This document shows positions 54,004-62,524 of a DNA stretch of 64,000 bases, in pieces. The translations under genes were made by a program, and so were the position numbers. Numbering within the stretch: position 1 is the first letter of the stretch; each line of letters opens with the position of its first letter. The notes under the pieces are model-generated. The model did not search any database and was not told the DNA's origin. It worked only from the letters and a program-made list of their open reading frames with translations. This stretch comes from an uncultured Woeseiaceae bacterium (GTDB lineage Bacteria; Pseudomonadota; Gammaproteobacteria; Steroidobacterales; Woeseiaceae). The stretch lies in the NCBI GenBank assembly GCA_947258565.1, contig CAMYJB010000014.1:1-64000 (forward strand), in the 5' to 3' direction.

Positions 54004-54165
54004 GATGGCTTTCCCTCGCCCGAGCAGATGTCCGCATTTGGTAAACGTCTACTATTCATAACGATCGCAAGCAGGCATTCGTTGCCCGTTTTTTACATAA
54101 CCGGGACTGGATTTTGTGCATTGCCGCACATTATCAGGGATTGCGCGGCAACACGTTGTCCTGCG

Positions 54166-54639
54166 TCAAGAAGCGCGATACTCGCCGCCGAAAAACAGCA
54201 GCGGCGCGCCGTCGGCAGCCGTATGCGCCTCGACGTCGCCCACGATGATGTAGTGATCCCCGCCCTCGTGGATCTCGCGCGTCCGGCAGTCGAATCGCGC
54301 CAGCACGCCGGGCAGAATCGGCACTTTCTGCCCGGAAACCGAGTGTTCGATACCGTTGAAACGGGTGTGATCGGTCCTCGCGAAATGCTCGGCCATCGCC
54401 TGCTGTCCGGCATCGAGCACGTGAATGGCAAAATACCTGGCGTCGAGGTAGGCCTGGAGGGAATTGGAAACCTTCGCGATGTTCCACAGCACGAGCGGCG
54501 GATCCAGCGACACGGAGCTGAAACTGTTGGCCGTGATGCCGCACGGGCGGCCGTCGTGCGCGCAGCAGGTCACGACCGTGACGCCGGTCGCGAAGCGGCC
54601 GAGGCTGCGGCGCAGGTCCAGTTCCGGTTCGATATCCAT
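54166..54639 (-). CDS. flavin reductase-like FMN-binding protein
   Basis: The 157-residue protein has the flavin reductase-like split-barrel fold: FATGVTVVTC, CGITANSFSSVSLDPPLVLW and HIVGDV-like HYIIVGDVEAH. Such proteins reduce FMN or FAD with NAD(P)H for partner monooxygenases or act alone. The ATG at 54639 fits the family start; an in-frame GTG at 54669 is possible. No oxygenase partner lies nearby. Confidence 0.85.
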   Translation of the reverse strand: MDIEPELDLRRSLGRFATGVTVVTCCAHDGRPCGITANSFSSVSLDPPLVLWNIAKVSNSLQAYLDARYFAIHVLDAGQQAMAEHFARTDHTRFNGIEHSVSGQKVPILPGVLARFDCRTREIHEGGDHYIIVGDVEAHTAADGAPLLFFGGEYRAS

Positions 54640-54683
54640 GATCAACGCCGCAGTATGCGGTGCGCCCACGGCGGCGGCAAGGC

Positions 54684-54718
54684 AAAAAGAACCCCCGCTA
54701 CCTTGCGGGTAGCGGGGG
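54684..54718 (-). terminator. rho-independent terminator (minus strand)
   Basis: An 11-bp GC-rich stem (54692-54702 with 54708-54718) is followed on the minus strand by TTCTTTTTG. It ends the DUF4382 lipoprotein gene. Confidence 0.85.
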
Positions 54719-54770
54719 AGAGCCAGTGCAGTAAGGCATAGCGGGGGGACTATCGGTCCTTACGTCAAAT

Positions 54771-56699
54771 TCACGGCTCCAGGAGATAGACGCCAATCTT
54801 GAACGCCGTGAAGACGTTGCTGTCGATGTCGTATTGGCCCCTCGCGAACATCGAGCGGGCGCTGGTCACGCCATCGAGGCTCGCCGCGAGGTCGTCGACG
54901 AATTCCGCGAAGTCCGCGTACTGTCGCAGGCTGTCCGCCGTCTTGATCACGAACAGCGTGCGGCCGGCGGCAGGCGGTACGATCGTCGTGTCGGACTCCA
55001 GTGATTGCAGGTCGATCAGCACAGTGCCCTGCTTGATGTAGTGCCTCACGTCTACGGCCGGGTTCTGGTTGTCGAGCACCAGCCCGTCGGCGCCCATGCG
55101 CAGGAAGGGAGCGGTGGTGCCGTTCGCGCCCCAGCCAACGCCGAGTGCGCTGCGCACGTCCGTGAAATCGATGACCGTGCGACCGGTGAAATCCGGCGGC
55201 GCCGTGCCGAAAGCCTCGGGGAAGCCGCGTACCGCGATCGGCTTGCCGGCCGCGAAGTCGGCGAGCGTCAGGTTGCCCGTCGCGACCTCGTAGTTCGCGG
55301 GGTTCGCGTCGAGGTCGGGCGACATGCCGGTGCCGGTGAAGTCGAAGATATTCGCGCGCCGGCGATCGATCGCCTGCAGCGCGATATCCACCTGGCCGGA
55401 GACGACCGTGTTCACGATACCGCTCAGGTGCGTGACGTGCATGCGCACGGCGCCCGCGGTCGCGTCGAACAGGATCTGCGGGGAACTGGCGTCGGTAACG
55501 GCCGGCATTGCGTCCGGTCCGCTGCCGCGAATGGTTACGCGCTGGCCGATCGAGATCGCGCTGATGCCCAGGTCGGACTCGCGGTCGCCATCCTTGAAGA
55601 CCTTCGTTTCGGGTCCTACCTGGACGAGCACGTCGTCGTGGAAGTGCGCGCGCCGGTCATGCGGGATGATCGTTGCGCCGCGCACCGTCAGGATATCGCC
55701 GTCACGGGCAATGACATTGCCCACGACGGCATCACGTCCCGCACCGGGCACGCTCGAGCCCGCGAGAACGATCGCGGCCGTAAACTCGCGCTCGGCAACG
55801 TTCAGCGTGCCGCCAGCCACGGTCGGCGTGCCGGGACCCGCAGCGGCCAGTGCGCGCAGTCCCTCGGCGCCGTAAAAGGCTTCGCCGTTGACTTCGAATT
55901 CCGTATCGTCCGTCGTCTGCACGGGCATGCGGCCGAATTCGCCGTCCCTGTGATGGAACGGGCGCAGCGCTACGACGTAGACACCTGCCGATTCGTCAAC
56001 CTCGAGCAATGGTCCGCGCACGCGCGTCGTCTTCTCGTCGACCGGTGCGACCTCGGCCACGATGAAGTGCTCTGCCGCCGCGGTTGCGGGTGTCGGTTCG
56101 ATGTCGACGACGTGCGAGGCAGCGAGGTCGAAATCGAGTTGCAGCAACGATGCCAGGCCGCGGCGCACCGTCAGCTGGTCACGGTTGGAGAGCCGGATCC
56201 TGAGTTGCGCCTGTTGCAGCGGCGTGCCCGCCTCGTCCGTGACGACAGCTTCTTTCGAGCCATCGCCGACGGCGACGAACACTTCAGCGTCGGCGTAGTC
56301 GAGACGGATCGTGCCGGCAACGTAGGTTGCAGGAGGCACTGTGGCGACCGTCACGAGCTCGGTCAGGTCGACGTAGTCGGTGAAGTTGATGCGGGTCTCG
56401 CGCGGCAGCGTTTCCACCACGCGGCCGTTGGCCGTTTCCAGCGTCAGTGACACGACGTCGACCGTGTAATTCAGGAAGTCACCGTCGGCATCGGTAAACG
56501 AAACCAGGACGGTGCCGCATTCGGCAAGTGTGGCAGCATCTGCAGGATCGCAGGAAGCCAGTGGATCCGGGCCACTCGTTGCGGTGCTGCTGCCGCCGCC
56601 GCAGGCACCCAGTGCCAGGGCGACCAGTAAGATCGCTGCTCGGGCGGCCGCGTTCCGTGCGCCTGACGGTCCAGGCAGGCGTTTTGTCAATAAGTCCAT
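54771..56699 (-). CDS. DUF4382-type lipoprotein
   Basis: AAGGAGA precedes the ATG. The 642-residue lipoprotein (ALGACGGG lipobox) has an N-terminal DUF4382 domain (about 60-210: VLVSFTDADGDF, YVDLTEL) followed by repeated beta-sandwich-like segments with DUF5666-like phrases (GNVIARDGDILTVRG). DUF4382 proteins are exported and of unknown function; a surface or outer-membrane location is probable. It is a single-gene unit with a strong terminator. Confidence 0.75.
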   Translation of the reverse strand: MDLLTKRLPGPSGARNAAARAAILLVALALGACGGGSSTATSGPDPLASCDPADAATLAECGTVLVSFTDADGDFLNYTVDVVSLTLETANGRVVETLPRETRINFTDYVDLTELVTVATVPPATYVAGTIRLDYADAEVFVAVGDGSKEAVVTDEAGTPLQQAQLRIRLSNRDQLTVRRGLASLLQLDFDLAASHVVDIEPTPATAAAEHFIVAEVAPVDEKTTRVRGPLLEVDESAGVYVVALRPFHHRDGEFGRMPVQTTDDTEFEVNGEAFYGAEGLRALAAAGPGTPTVAGGTLNVAEREFTAAIVLAGSSVPGAGRDAVVGNVIARDGDILTVRGATIIPHDRRAHFHDDVLVQVGPETKVFKDGDRESDLGISAISIGQRVTIRGSGPDAMPAVTDASSPQILFDATAGAVRMHVTHLSGIVNTVVSGQVDIALQAIDRRRANIFDFTGTGMSPDLDANPANYEVATGNLTLADFAAGKPIAVRGFPEAFGTAPPDFTGRTVIDFTDVRSALGVGWGANGTTAPFLRMGADGLVLDNQNPAVDVRHYIKQGTVLIDLQSLESDTTIVPPAAGRTLFVIKTADSLRQYADFAEFVDDLAASLDGVTSARSMFARGQYDIDSNVFTAFKIGVYLLEP

Positions 56700-56830
56700 G
56701 ATGTTCTCCTTGATCGTGAACTGCGTTAGTCATGATCAATAACGGGCCAGCCGCGACCTGGTTGACAACAGCCGGTTAAGCTGCAAAAAATTCAGCAACT
56801 TATCTTGTATTCCTTCGGTAACGTGTCAAA

Positions 56831-59524
56831 ATGCGGCTATCCATGGCGAACCCGTCCGACACCATCACCACAACGGGTATCCGGCAGCGCCGACCGCGCG
56901 CCGGAGAACGCACGCGGGGCGCCGTCGATGCGCTGCAGACCAAGATCGCCGTCAATCTCCAGAATCTCGATGCGGACAGCCACCGGGACGTGCTGCAGGC
57001 CAACGTTGCCGAATTGCCCGATGCCGCGGGTTGCGATGCGGCTCTCCTGGCGCTGATATCGGACGACGGCCGTAACCTGGAGCCGGTAATTGCCGCGAAG
57101 GCAGGCTTCGCGCAGTGCACGCCGGAGGTGCTGGTTGGCGAGCGCCTCGAGGACTGGCCCTGGCTGATCGGCCGGCTGGGTGACCTCAAGGTCATCGAGA
57201 TCGACGACACGACGGCCGGCCCCGAGGCGGCAAAGGCGGAACTCGGGCGGCTGGCCGAACTGCACATCGGCTCCGCGCTGATTATCGGCGTCTCGGTCCA
57301 CGGCGAAGTCGCCGGCTTCCTCGGGCTGGCCAATGAGCACGGCAACGCTGGCTGGGATGCGAACCTGCACCTGCTCATCAAGCTGATCGGCGCGTCGCTG
57401 GCGACCGGTCTCGAACGACTGCGCGACCAGGAAATACTGGACGAGCTGCGCGAGCGCAACGACCTGATCTCCATGACCGCCAACGACGGCATCTGGGACT
57501 TCGACGGTTTGACGAAACACGTCGACCTGTCACGCCGCTGGAAGCAGATGCTCGGCTACGACGAAGACGACGAGGACGTGCTGCTCGACTGGTACCGGCT
57601 CGTGCACCCGGACGATATGGCGCGCGTCCAGTCGCGCATGCGCGAGCACCTCGAGGGCAAGACGGCGTTCTTCGAGTCGGTGCACCGAATGAAGCACCAG
57701 ACCGGCGACTGGCGCTGGATGTCCAGCCGTGCCAAGGCGCTGCTGGACAGGAATGGCCGGCTGCTGCGCCTGCTCGGGGCCGAAGTCGACATCACCGAGC
57801 GCAAGCTCTATGAGGAAGCGCTGTTCCGGGAGAAAGAGAGCGCCCAGATCACGCTGCAGTCGATCGGTGACGGCGTGATCACGACCGACGCCAGCGGCAA
57901 TGTCGAATACGTGAATCCCGTAGCGGAGGAACTCACCGGCTGGAAAGTCGACGATGCCAGCGGGCGTCCGATCGATGAAATTTTTCGCGGTTTCCACGAG
58001 GAGACCTGCGAACCCCTTGAAAATCCTCTTGCAGTCTCGATCCGGCGCGATCGGGCAATCAAGTCGGTGCGCCCCACGCTGCTGATACGGCGGGACGGCA
58101 ACGAGCTCTATATAGAGAGTACCGCCTCACCCATTCGCGACGGCAAGGGTGTCGTCACGGGCGGCGTGCTGGTTTTCCACGATGTCAGCGAATCACGTGA
58201 GCTCAACCGTCGCCTCAGCTATCACGCGAGCCACGATATTCTCACGGGGCTCGTCAACCGTCGCGAGTTCGAGAGCCGCCTGGAACGTGCACTCAAGAGC
58301 GCCAAGGCGCGCGAGACGGCCTATGCGCTGCTGTACCTCGATCTCGACCAGTTCAAGATCGTCAATGATTCCTGCGGGCACAGCGCCGGCGACACCCTGC
58401 TGCACCAGCTCGGCAGCCTGCTCAAGGGCAAGATTCGCTGGCGCGATACCCTGGCGCGGCTCGGAGGTGACGAATTCGGCGTGCTGCTGGAAAGCTGTAA
58501 CCTCGACGAGGCCATACAGACCGCCGAGGAATTGCGTGCGGCGATCGGCGATTACAAGTTTCTGTGGGACGATCGCACCTTCCGCCTCGGCGTCAGCATC
58601 GGCGTCGTGCCGATCACGGCGGACAACGAGGACGTCGCGGCCCTGCTGAGCGCGGCGGACAGCGCCTGCGGCGCGGCCAAGGAAGCCGGACGCAACCGCA
58701 TCCACAGCTTCCAGGAAAACGACATCGACCTCATGCGCCGGCGCCGCGAGATGCAGTGGGCTGCGCGGATAAACAACGCGCTCGAGGAAAATCGCTTCGA
58801 GCTGTTCCGACAGACGATTATGCCGCTGCAGACCGAGGAAGAAGGTGCGCATTACGAGATTTTGCTCAGGATGCGCGACGAGAACGGTGGCGTCATTTCG
58901 CCGGGCCTGTTCATCGGTGCTGCCGAGCGTTACAACCTGACGCCCGCCATCGACCGCTGGGTCATCACGCGCGCATTCCGTTGGCTGGTCTCGGAAGCCG
59001 ACGAGCGCGAGCGGCTCATGCTGTGCTCCATCAACCTCTCCGGGCAGAGCCTCGGTGACGAGAAGTTTCTGCCGTTCGTCATCGACCAGTTCCAGATGTC
59101 GGGGCTCGACGCGACGAAGATCTGTTTCGAGATCACGGAGCACGCGGCTGTCGCCAGTTATTCCCAGGCGGTTCGATTCATCAACGCGCTCAAGGAACTC
59201 GGCTGCAAGTTCGCCCTCGACGACTTCGGCGAAGGCATGTCGTCATTTGGTTACCTGAAACACTTACCCGTGGACTTTCTCAAGATCGAAGGTGGATTCG
59301 TCAAGGAGATGCTGCATGATCCGATCGACCGCGAAATGGTACGCTCGATTAATGAAATCGGTCACCTTACCGGCAAGCAGACCATTGCCGAGTTTGCGGA
59401 AAACGAAGAGATCATCACGATGCTCCGGGGTATTGGCGTCGACTACGCGCAGGGCTACGGCGTTTCCGAGCCTAAACGTGTAACCAGCGCACTGGCGTAT
59501 ACAGGGGCACCTGGCGAGCCCTAG
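56831..59524 (+). CDS. GAF-PAS-PAS-GGDEF-EAL cyclic di-GMP enzyme
   Basis: An 897-residue cytoplasmic protein with a GAF-like N-terminal domain (about 40-195), two PAS domains (about 205-330 and 345-460), a GGDEF domain with intact RLGGDEF (near 547) and an EAL domain with EILLRM, CSINLS, ITEH, LDDFG, LKIEG and YAQGYG. Catalytic residues of both halves look present, although DG in LKIDG is replaced by EG. It can in principle make or break c-di-GMP. ATG at 56843 is an alternative start. Its stop shares CTAG with convergent nadC. Confidence 0.88.
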   Translation: MRLSMANPSDTITTTGIRQRRPRAGERTRGAVDALQTKIAVNLQNLDADSHRDVLQANVAELPDAAGCDAALLALISDDGRNLEPVIAAKAGFAQCTPEVLVGERLEDWPWLIGRLGDLKVIEIDDTTAGPEAAKAELGRLAELHIGSALIIGVSVHGEVAGFLGLANEHGNAGWDANLHLLIKLIGASLATGLERLRDQEILDELRERNDLISMTANDGIWDFDGLTKHVDLSRRWKQMLGYDEDDEDVLLDWYRLVHPDDMARVQSRMREHLEGKTAFFESVHRMKHQTGDWRWMSSRAKALLDRNGRLLRLLGAEVDITERKLYEEALFREKESAQITLQSIGDGVITTDASGNVEYVNPVAEELTGWKVDDASGRPIDEIFRGFHEETCEPLENPLAVSIRRDRAIKSVRPTLLIRRDGNELYIESTASPIRDGKGVVTGGVLVFHDVSESRELNRRLSYHASHDILTGLVNRREFESRLERALKSAKARETAYALLYLDLDQFKIVNDSCGHSAGDTLLHQLGSLLKGKIRWRDTLARLGGDEFGVLLESCNLDEAIQTAEELRAAIGDYKFLWDDRTFRLGVSIGVVPITADNEDVAALLSAADSACGAAKEAGRNRIHSFQENDIDLMRRRREMQWAARINNALEENRFELFRQTIMPLQTEEEGAHYEILLRMRDENGGVISPGLFIGAAERYNLTPAIDRWVITRAFRWLVSEADERERLMLCSINLSGQSLGDEKFLPFVIDQFQMSGLDATKICFEITEHAAVASYSQAVRFINALKELGCKFALDDFGEGMSSFGYLKHLPVDFLKIEGGFVKEMLHDPIDREMVRSINEIGHLTGKQTIAEFAENEEIITMLRGIGVDYAQGYGVSEPKRVTSALAYTGAPGEP

Positions 59525-60375
59525 TCGATGCGAAACAGCATCGACAGATCGATCGCGCGTATGTTCTTGGTGATTGCGCCCGTCGAAATGTAATCGACAC
59601 CCGTTTCTGCGATTGCGCGAATCGTCTCCAGACTGATGTTGCCCGATGCCTCGAGTTCTGCGCTCACGTAGCCGTATGCGGCGTTGATCGTTACCGCCTC
59701 GCGCAAGTCCGCAATCGCGAAATTGTCGAGCAGGACGCGTTCCGCACCGGCGTCGAGTGCCTCGCGCAGCTCGCCGAGCGACTCGACTTCCACTTCGACC
59801 AGCACCTCCGCCGCGACAGCTTTCGCGCGCCGCAGCGCCTCTGTAATGCTCCCGGCACTTCTGATGTGATTTTCCTTGATCAGTATGGCGTCGTACAGGC
59901 CTGAGCGGTGGTTGTGCCCGCCGCCGCAGCGCACGGCGTATTTCTGAGCCTGTCTCAGACCCGGCACGGTCTTGCGCGTATCGAGGACCTTCGCCCGGGT
60001 GCCCGCGACGGCGGCAACGAACGCGGCGGTAGCCGACGCGGTTGCCGAGAGTGTCTGCAGGAAATTCAGCGCTGTGCGTTCTCCCGTGAGCAGGGCGCGC
60101 GCAGGCCCTACGAGTTTGCAGACGACGTCGTTTGCTTCGGCTTCCTGGCCGTCCTCGATGTACCAGTCGACCTGGACACGCTCGTCAAGCTGGCGAAAAA
60201 CCTCGTTCGCCCAGGGGCCGCCGGCCAGTACCAGGGACTCCCGGGCGGTGATGGACGCGCCGACAAGCTCATCTTCGTCGATCAGTGCCGCAGTGAGGTC
60301 GCCGTCGCCGACGTCTTCGGCGAGCGCGTCGGTGACGTTTCTATGCACGACTGACTTCAGTTCATCGGTGAACAT
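59521..60375 (-). CDS. nadC: nicotinate-nucleotide pyrophosphorylase (carboxylating)
   Basis: A 284-residue quinolinate phosphoribosyltransferase: it converts quinolinate and PRPP to nicotinate mononucleotide in de novo NAD synthesis. LDTRKTVPGLR (131-141), CGGGHNHRSGLYD (150-162) and KENH match substrate-binding motifs of the family, and length is standard. No other nad gene is nearby. Confidence 0.95.
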   Translation of the reverse strand: MFTDELKSVVHRNVTDALAEDVGDGDLTAALIDEDELVGASITARESLVLAGGPWANEVFRQLDERVQVDWYIEDGQEAEANDVVCKLVGPARALLTGERTALNFLQTLSATASATAAFVAAVAGTRAKVLDTRKTVPGLRQAQKYAVRCGGGHNHRSGLYDAILIKENHIRSAGSITEALRRAKAVAAEVLVEVEVESLGELREALDAGAERVLLDNFAIADLREAVTINAAYGYVSAELEASGNISLETIRAIAETGVDYISTGAITKNIRAIDLSMLFRID

Positions 60376-60400
60376 CTTCGCTTGCTGTCGCCACGCAGCA

Positions 60401-60420
60401 AGCCCGGCATGAGCCGGGCT
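60401..60420. other. 8-bp hairpin between the PuuD-like gene and nadC
   Basis: AGCCCGGC (60401-60408) pairs with 60413-60420 around an ATGA loop. Neither strand has a following T run, so it is not a classic terminator. It may be an RNA-stability element or repeat. Confidence 0.35.
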
Positions 60421-60444
60421 CCGAAATCTCCCAGGAGACGGTGT

Positions 60445-61050
60445 TTACAGGAAAAAGCCGCCGTGTCCGTAGCCGACCATGCTCATGAGCATGGGAATCG
60501 ACAGAAGCGTATTGGTGCGTGAGGCAAGGAGCGCCACGCGCTTCGCTTTGGCAATCTCGTCCGCGCTTGCTTCTACGATGCCGAGCACCTTCTTCTGATT
60601 CGGCCAGATCAGTACCCAGACGTTGAACAACATGATGGTACCCAGCCAGGCACCCACGCCAATGATCATCGCCTGCGTATTGAGGGTATCGCCCAACATA
60701 CCGAGTGCGAACGCATCGGCAAAAATCTTGTAATGGCCCAGCGCCGCGGCGCCCGTGAGCCAGGTCAGCAATGCCCCCCAACGGAACCACCACAACGCTC
60801 GCGGCGCAACGTACTTGGTGATGCCCGCGCCACCGGGGCCGCCTTCGTCCGCCATTGCGTCGGCCAGCGCCGGAACCTGCACGAAATTGAAGTAATAGAG
60901 CAAGCCGATCCAGGTAATACCGGCAAGTACGTGAATCCAGACAATGAAACTCACGGCATTGAATACGACGCCTGTGGTCGCAACCGCGATAATGACTGCG
61001 AGTACGATGCCTGCAGTGATCGTGCCGGCAACGGAGTTCAAGGGGTTCAT
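60445..61050 (-). CDS. urate hydroxylase PuuD-like membrane protein
   Basis: The 201-residue protein has five or six membrane helices, with VWIHVLAGITWIGLLYYFNF near the N-terminus and WPNQKKVLG in a cytoplasmic loop, as in the membrane domain of PuuD-like proteins. His in the first helices may bind heme. It lacks the C-terminal cytochrome c domain found in urate-oxidising PuuD, so that activity is uncertain. GGGAG upstream supports the ATG. Confidence 0.7.
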   Translation of the reverse strand: MNPLNSVAGTITAGIVLAVIIAVATTGVVFNAVSFIVWIHVLAGITWIGLLYYFNFVQVPALADAMADEGGPGGAGITKYVAPRALWWFRWGALLTWLTGAAALGHYKIFADAFALGMLGDTLNTQAMIIGVGAWLGTIMLFNVWVLIWPNQKKVLGIVEASADEIAKAKRVALLASRTNTLLSIPMLMSMVGYGHGGFFL

Positions 61051-61127
61051 CGTTTGTTACTCCCGGGGACGTTGTCGTTATTATTGATCGAAGAGGACTC
61101 GAATAGCGACGCTTGCGCGCCGGCGTT

Positions 61128-61158
61128 ATTATAAGAGACCGCCCGGGCAAAAAGACAA
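61128..61158 (-). promoter_or_regulatory. candidate promoter for the PuuD-like gene
   Basis: On the minus strand TATAAT (61133-61128) is 19 bases after TTGTCT (61158-61153). The -10 is perfect and the spacing slightly long. It is about 80 bases from the start codon. The rest of 61051-61350 is AT-rich around 61195-61245 and holds no gene I can support. Confidence 0.4.
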
Positions 61159-61350
61159 TCATTCGCATCTGTTGCAGCGCCGCGTTGCGGCCGCTACACA
61201 GTGATAATGTTTATAGGAAAGTTTTACAAGTAATTGATTTTTAGCGACTTCAGTCAGGATACGGTCGTCGCAAAACAGAATCCACGCGAACTCGTCGGTT
61301 GAGGGTACAATCGCCGTATTCCGGAACGCCCGTTGGGCGGCGGGCTTGAT

Positions 61351-61482
61351 ATGCGACTATTGATCATTATTTTTACGCTGATGGCGGCGGCGGGCTGCAC
61401 GAGCATGTTGCTCGGCGCCGACGTGACGCCGGCCGAACAAAGCGACACAGACGAGGACGAAAGGTCCAGGAAGGGTAAGTAA
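61351..61482 (+). CDS. 43-residue lipoprotein of unknown function
   Basis: A short frame begins MRLLIIIFTLMAAAGC, a complete lipoprotein signal with Cys16 as lipidation site, and continues with an acidic-to-basic tail (SDTDEDERSRKGK). It ends one base before grxD, so it is probably co-transcribed. A GGCGGGC stretch upstream could serve as ribosome binding site. Tiny lipoproteins of this type are often missed by annotation. Confidence 0.6.
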   Translation: MRLLIIIFTLMAAAGCTSMLLGADVTPAEQSDTDEDERSRKGK

Positions 61483-61483
61483 C

Positions 61484-61798
61484 GTGGAAGTAAATGCGAG
61501 AATTGAAGAGCAGCTGAAGTCACACGACATTCTGCTGTACATGAAAGGCACGCCGGATTTTCCGCAATGCGGGTTTTCAGGGCAGGCCGTCGCGGCCCTG
61601 AATGCCATCGGCAAACCGTACGCTTTCGTCAATATCTTCGAGGACGAGGAGGTCCGCCAGGGCCTGAAAGAGTACTCCAGCTGGCCGACCTTCCCGCAGC
61701 TGTACGTCAAGGGGGAATTGATTGGCGGCAGCGACATCGTCGTCGAGATGTACCACTCGGGCGAGTTGAAGACACTCCTCGAGGGCTCGGACGACTGA
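61484..61798 (+). CDS. grxD: monothiol glutaredoxin Grx4
   Basis: A 104-residue monothiol glutaredoxin with the active-site CGFS (Cys29), TPDFPQCGFS, WPTFPQLYVKGELIGG and GGSDIVVEM motifs. Grx4 binds a [2Fe-2S] cluster with glutathione and serves iron-sulfur trafficking in the cytoplasm. The start is GTG with AGGAAGGG upstream. Length is typical. Confidence 0.95.
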   Translation: MEVNARIEEQLKSHDILLYMKGTPDFPQCGFSGQAVAALNAIGKPYAFVNIFEDEEVRQGLKEYSSWPTFPQLYVKGELIGGSDIVVEMYHSGELKTLLEGSDD

Positions 61799-61834
61799 GG
61801 CGGGAGCGGCTCCTCCTGCATCCAGAAAGAGAAA

Positions 61835-61908
61835 GGGGACAGTGACCCTAATTCCGGCCGACGCGCCGCCGGACTACCGGCAGGTTTTGAATCAGGGACA
61901 CTGTCCCC
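61835..61908. repeat. REP-like inverted repeat overlapping the end of rnt
   Basis: GGGGACAGTG with five further matching bases (61835-61849) is repeated in inverted form at 61894-61908, 14 of 15 positions pairing. The loop contains a second GC-rich inverted segment. GGGGACAGTGTCCC elements of this type are scattered in many Gammaproteobacteria, often as mobile REP units. The right arm encodes the last codons and stop of RNase T. Confidence 0.6.
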
Positions 61909-62524
61909 TGGTTGTTTCGAATACCGGCTGGAACCGGTTGACGATCTCACAGAAGATGTCAGCCGTAATTTCCGCGTCATAGGCGGCTGAATGCGCCGAA
62001 TCCTCGTCAAATTCCAGCCCTGCGGCCTTGACGGCGCGTGACAGCACGGTCTGGCCGAAAGCCACGCCGCACAGCGTCGCGGTGTCAAAACTCGAGAACG
62101 GGTGAAACGGATTCCGCTTCATGGCCGAGCGTTCGATCGCTTCGTTGAGGAAGCCGAGGTCGAACGCCGAGTTGTGGCCGACGAGGATCGCGCGGGTGCA
62201 GTTGGCCTCGCGAATCGCGCGCCGAACTTCCCGGAACACGCGCTGCAGGGCGTCGCGCTCGTCGATGGCCGGCCGCAGGGGATGGTCGGGGTCGATGCCG
62301 TTGACCGCCAGCGATGCCGGGTCCATGTTGGCGCCCTCGAACGGTTTGACGTGATAACGAATCGTCTCTTTGCGACGCAACTGTCCCTGCTCGTCGAACT
62401 CCAGTAAAACGGCAGCGATTTCCAGCAATGCGTCCGTACGGGCATTGAAGCCGCCGGTTTCGACATCCACTACGACGGGCAGGAAGCCGCGGAAGCGGTC
62501 CGCCATTATCACGTTATCGGTCAC
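61892..62524 (-). CDS. rnt: ribonuclease T
   Basis: The 210-residue DEDDh exonuclease trims tRNA and rRNA 3' ends. Catalytic residues are in place: Asp20 and Glu22 ([10 protein letters not shown]), Asp122 (HNSAFDLGF), His178 and Asp183 (AHSAAYDAE). It is close in length to the 215-residue E. coli enzyme. The start is a GTG; ATG at 62506 (MADRFRGF) is an alternative. Its final residues RGQCP and the stop come from a REP-like repeat, replacing the usual C-terminus. It begins one base after the aminopeptidase stop. Confidence 0.95.
   Translation of the reverse strand: MTDNVIMADRFRGFLPVVVDVETGGFNARTDALLEIAAVLLEFDEQGQLRRKETIRYHVKPFEGANMDPASLAVNGIDPDHPLRPAIDERDALQRVFREVRRAIREANCTRAILVGHNSAFDLGFLNEAIERSAMKRNPFHPFSSFDTATLCGVAFGQTVLSRAVKAAGLEFDEDSAHSAAYDAEITADIFCEIVNRFQPVFETTRGQCP

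Noticed and set aside
60401..60420. Rho-independent terminator between the PuuD-like gene and nadC
   Set aside because: The hairpin has no T run on either strand, so I list it only as a hairpin.
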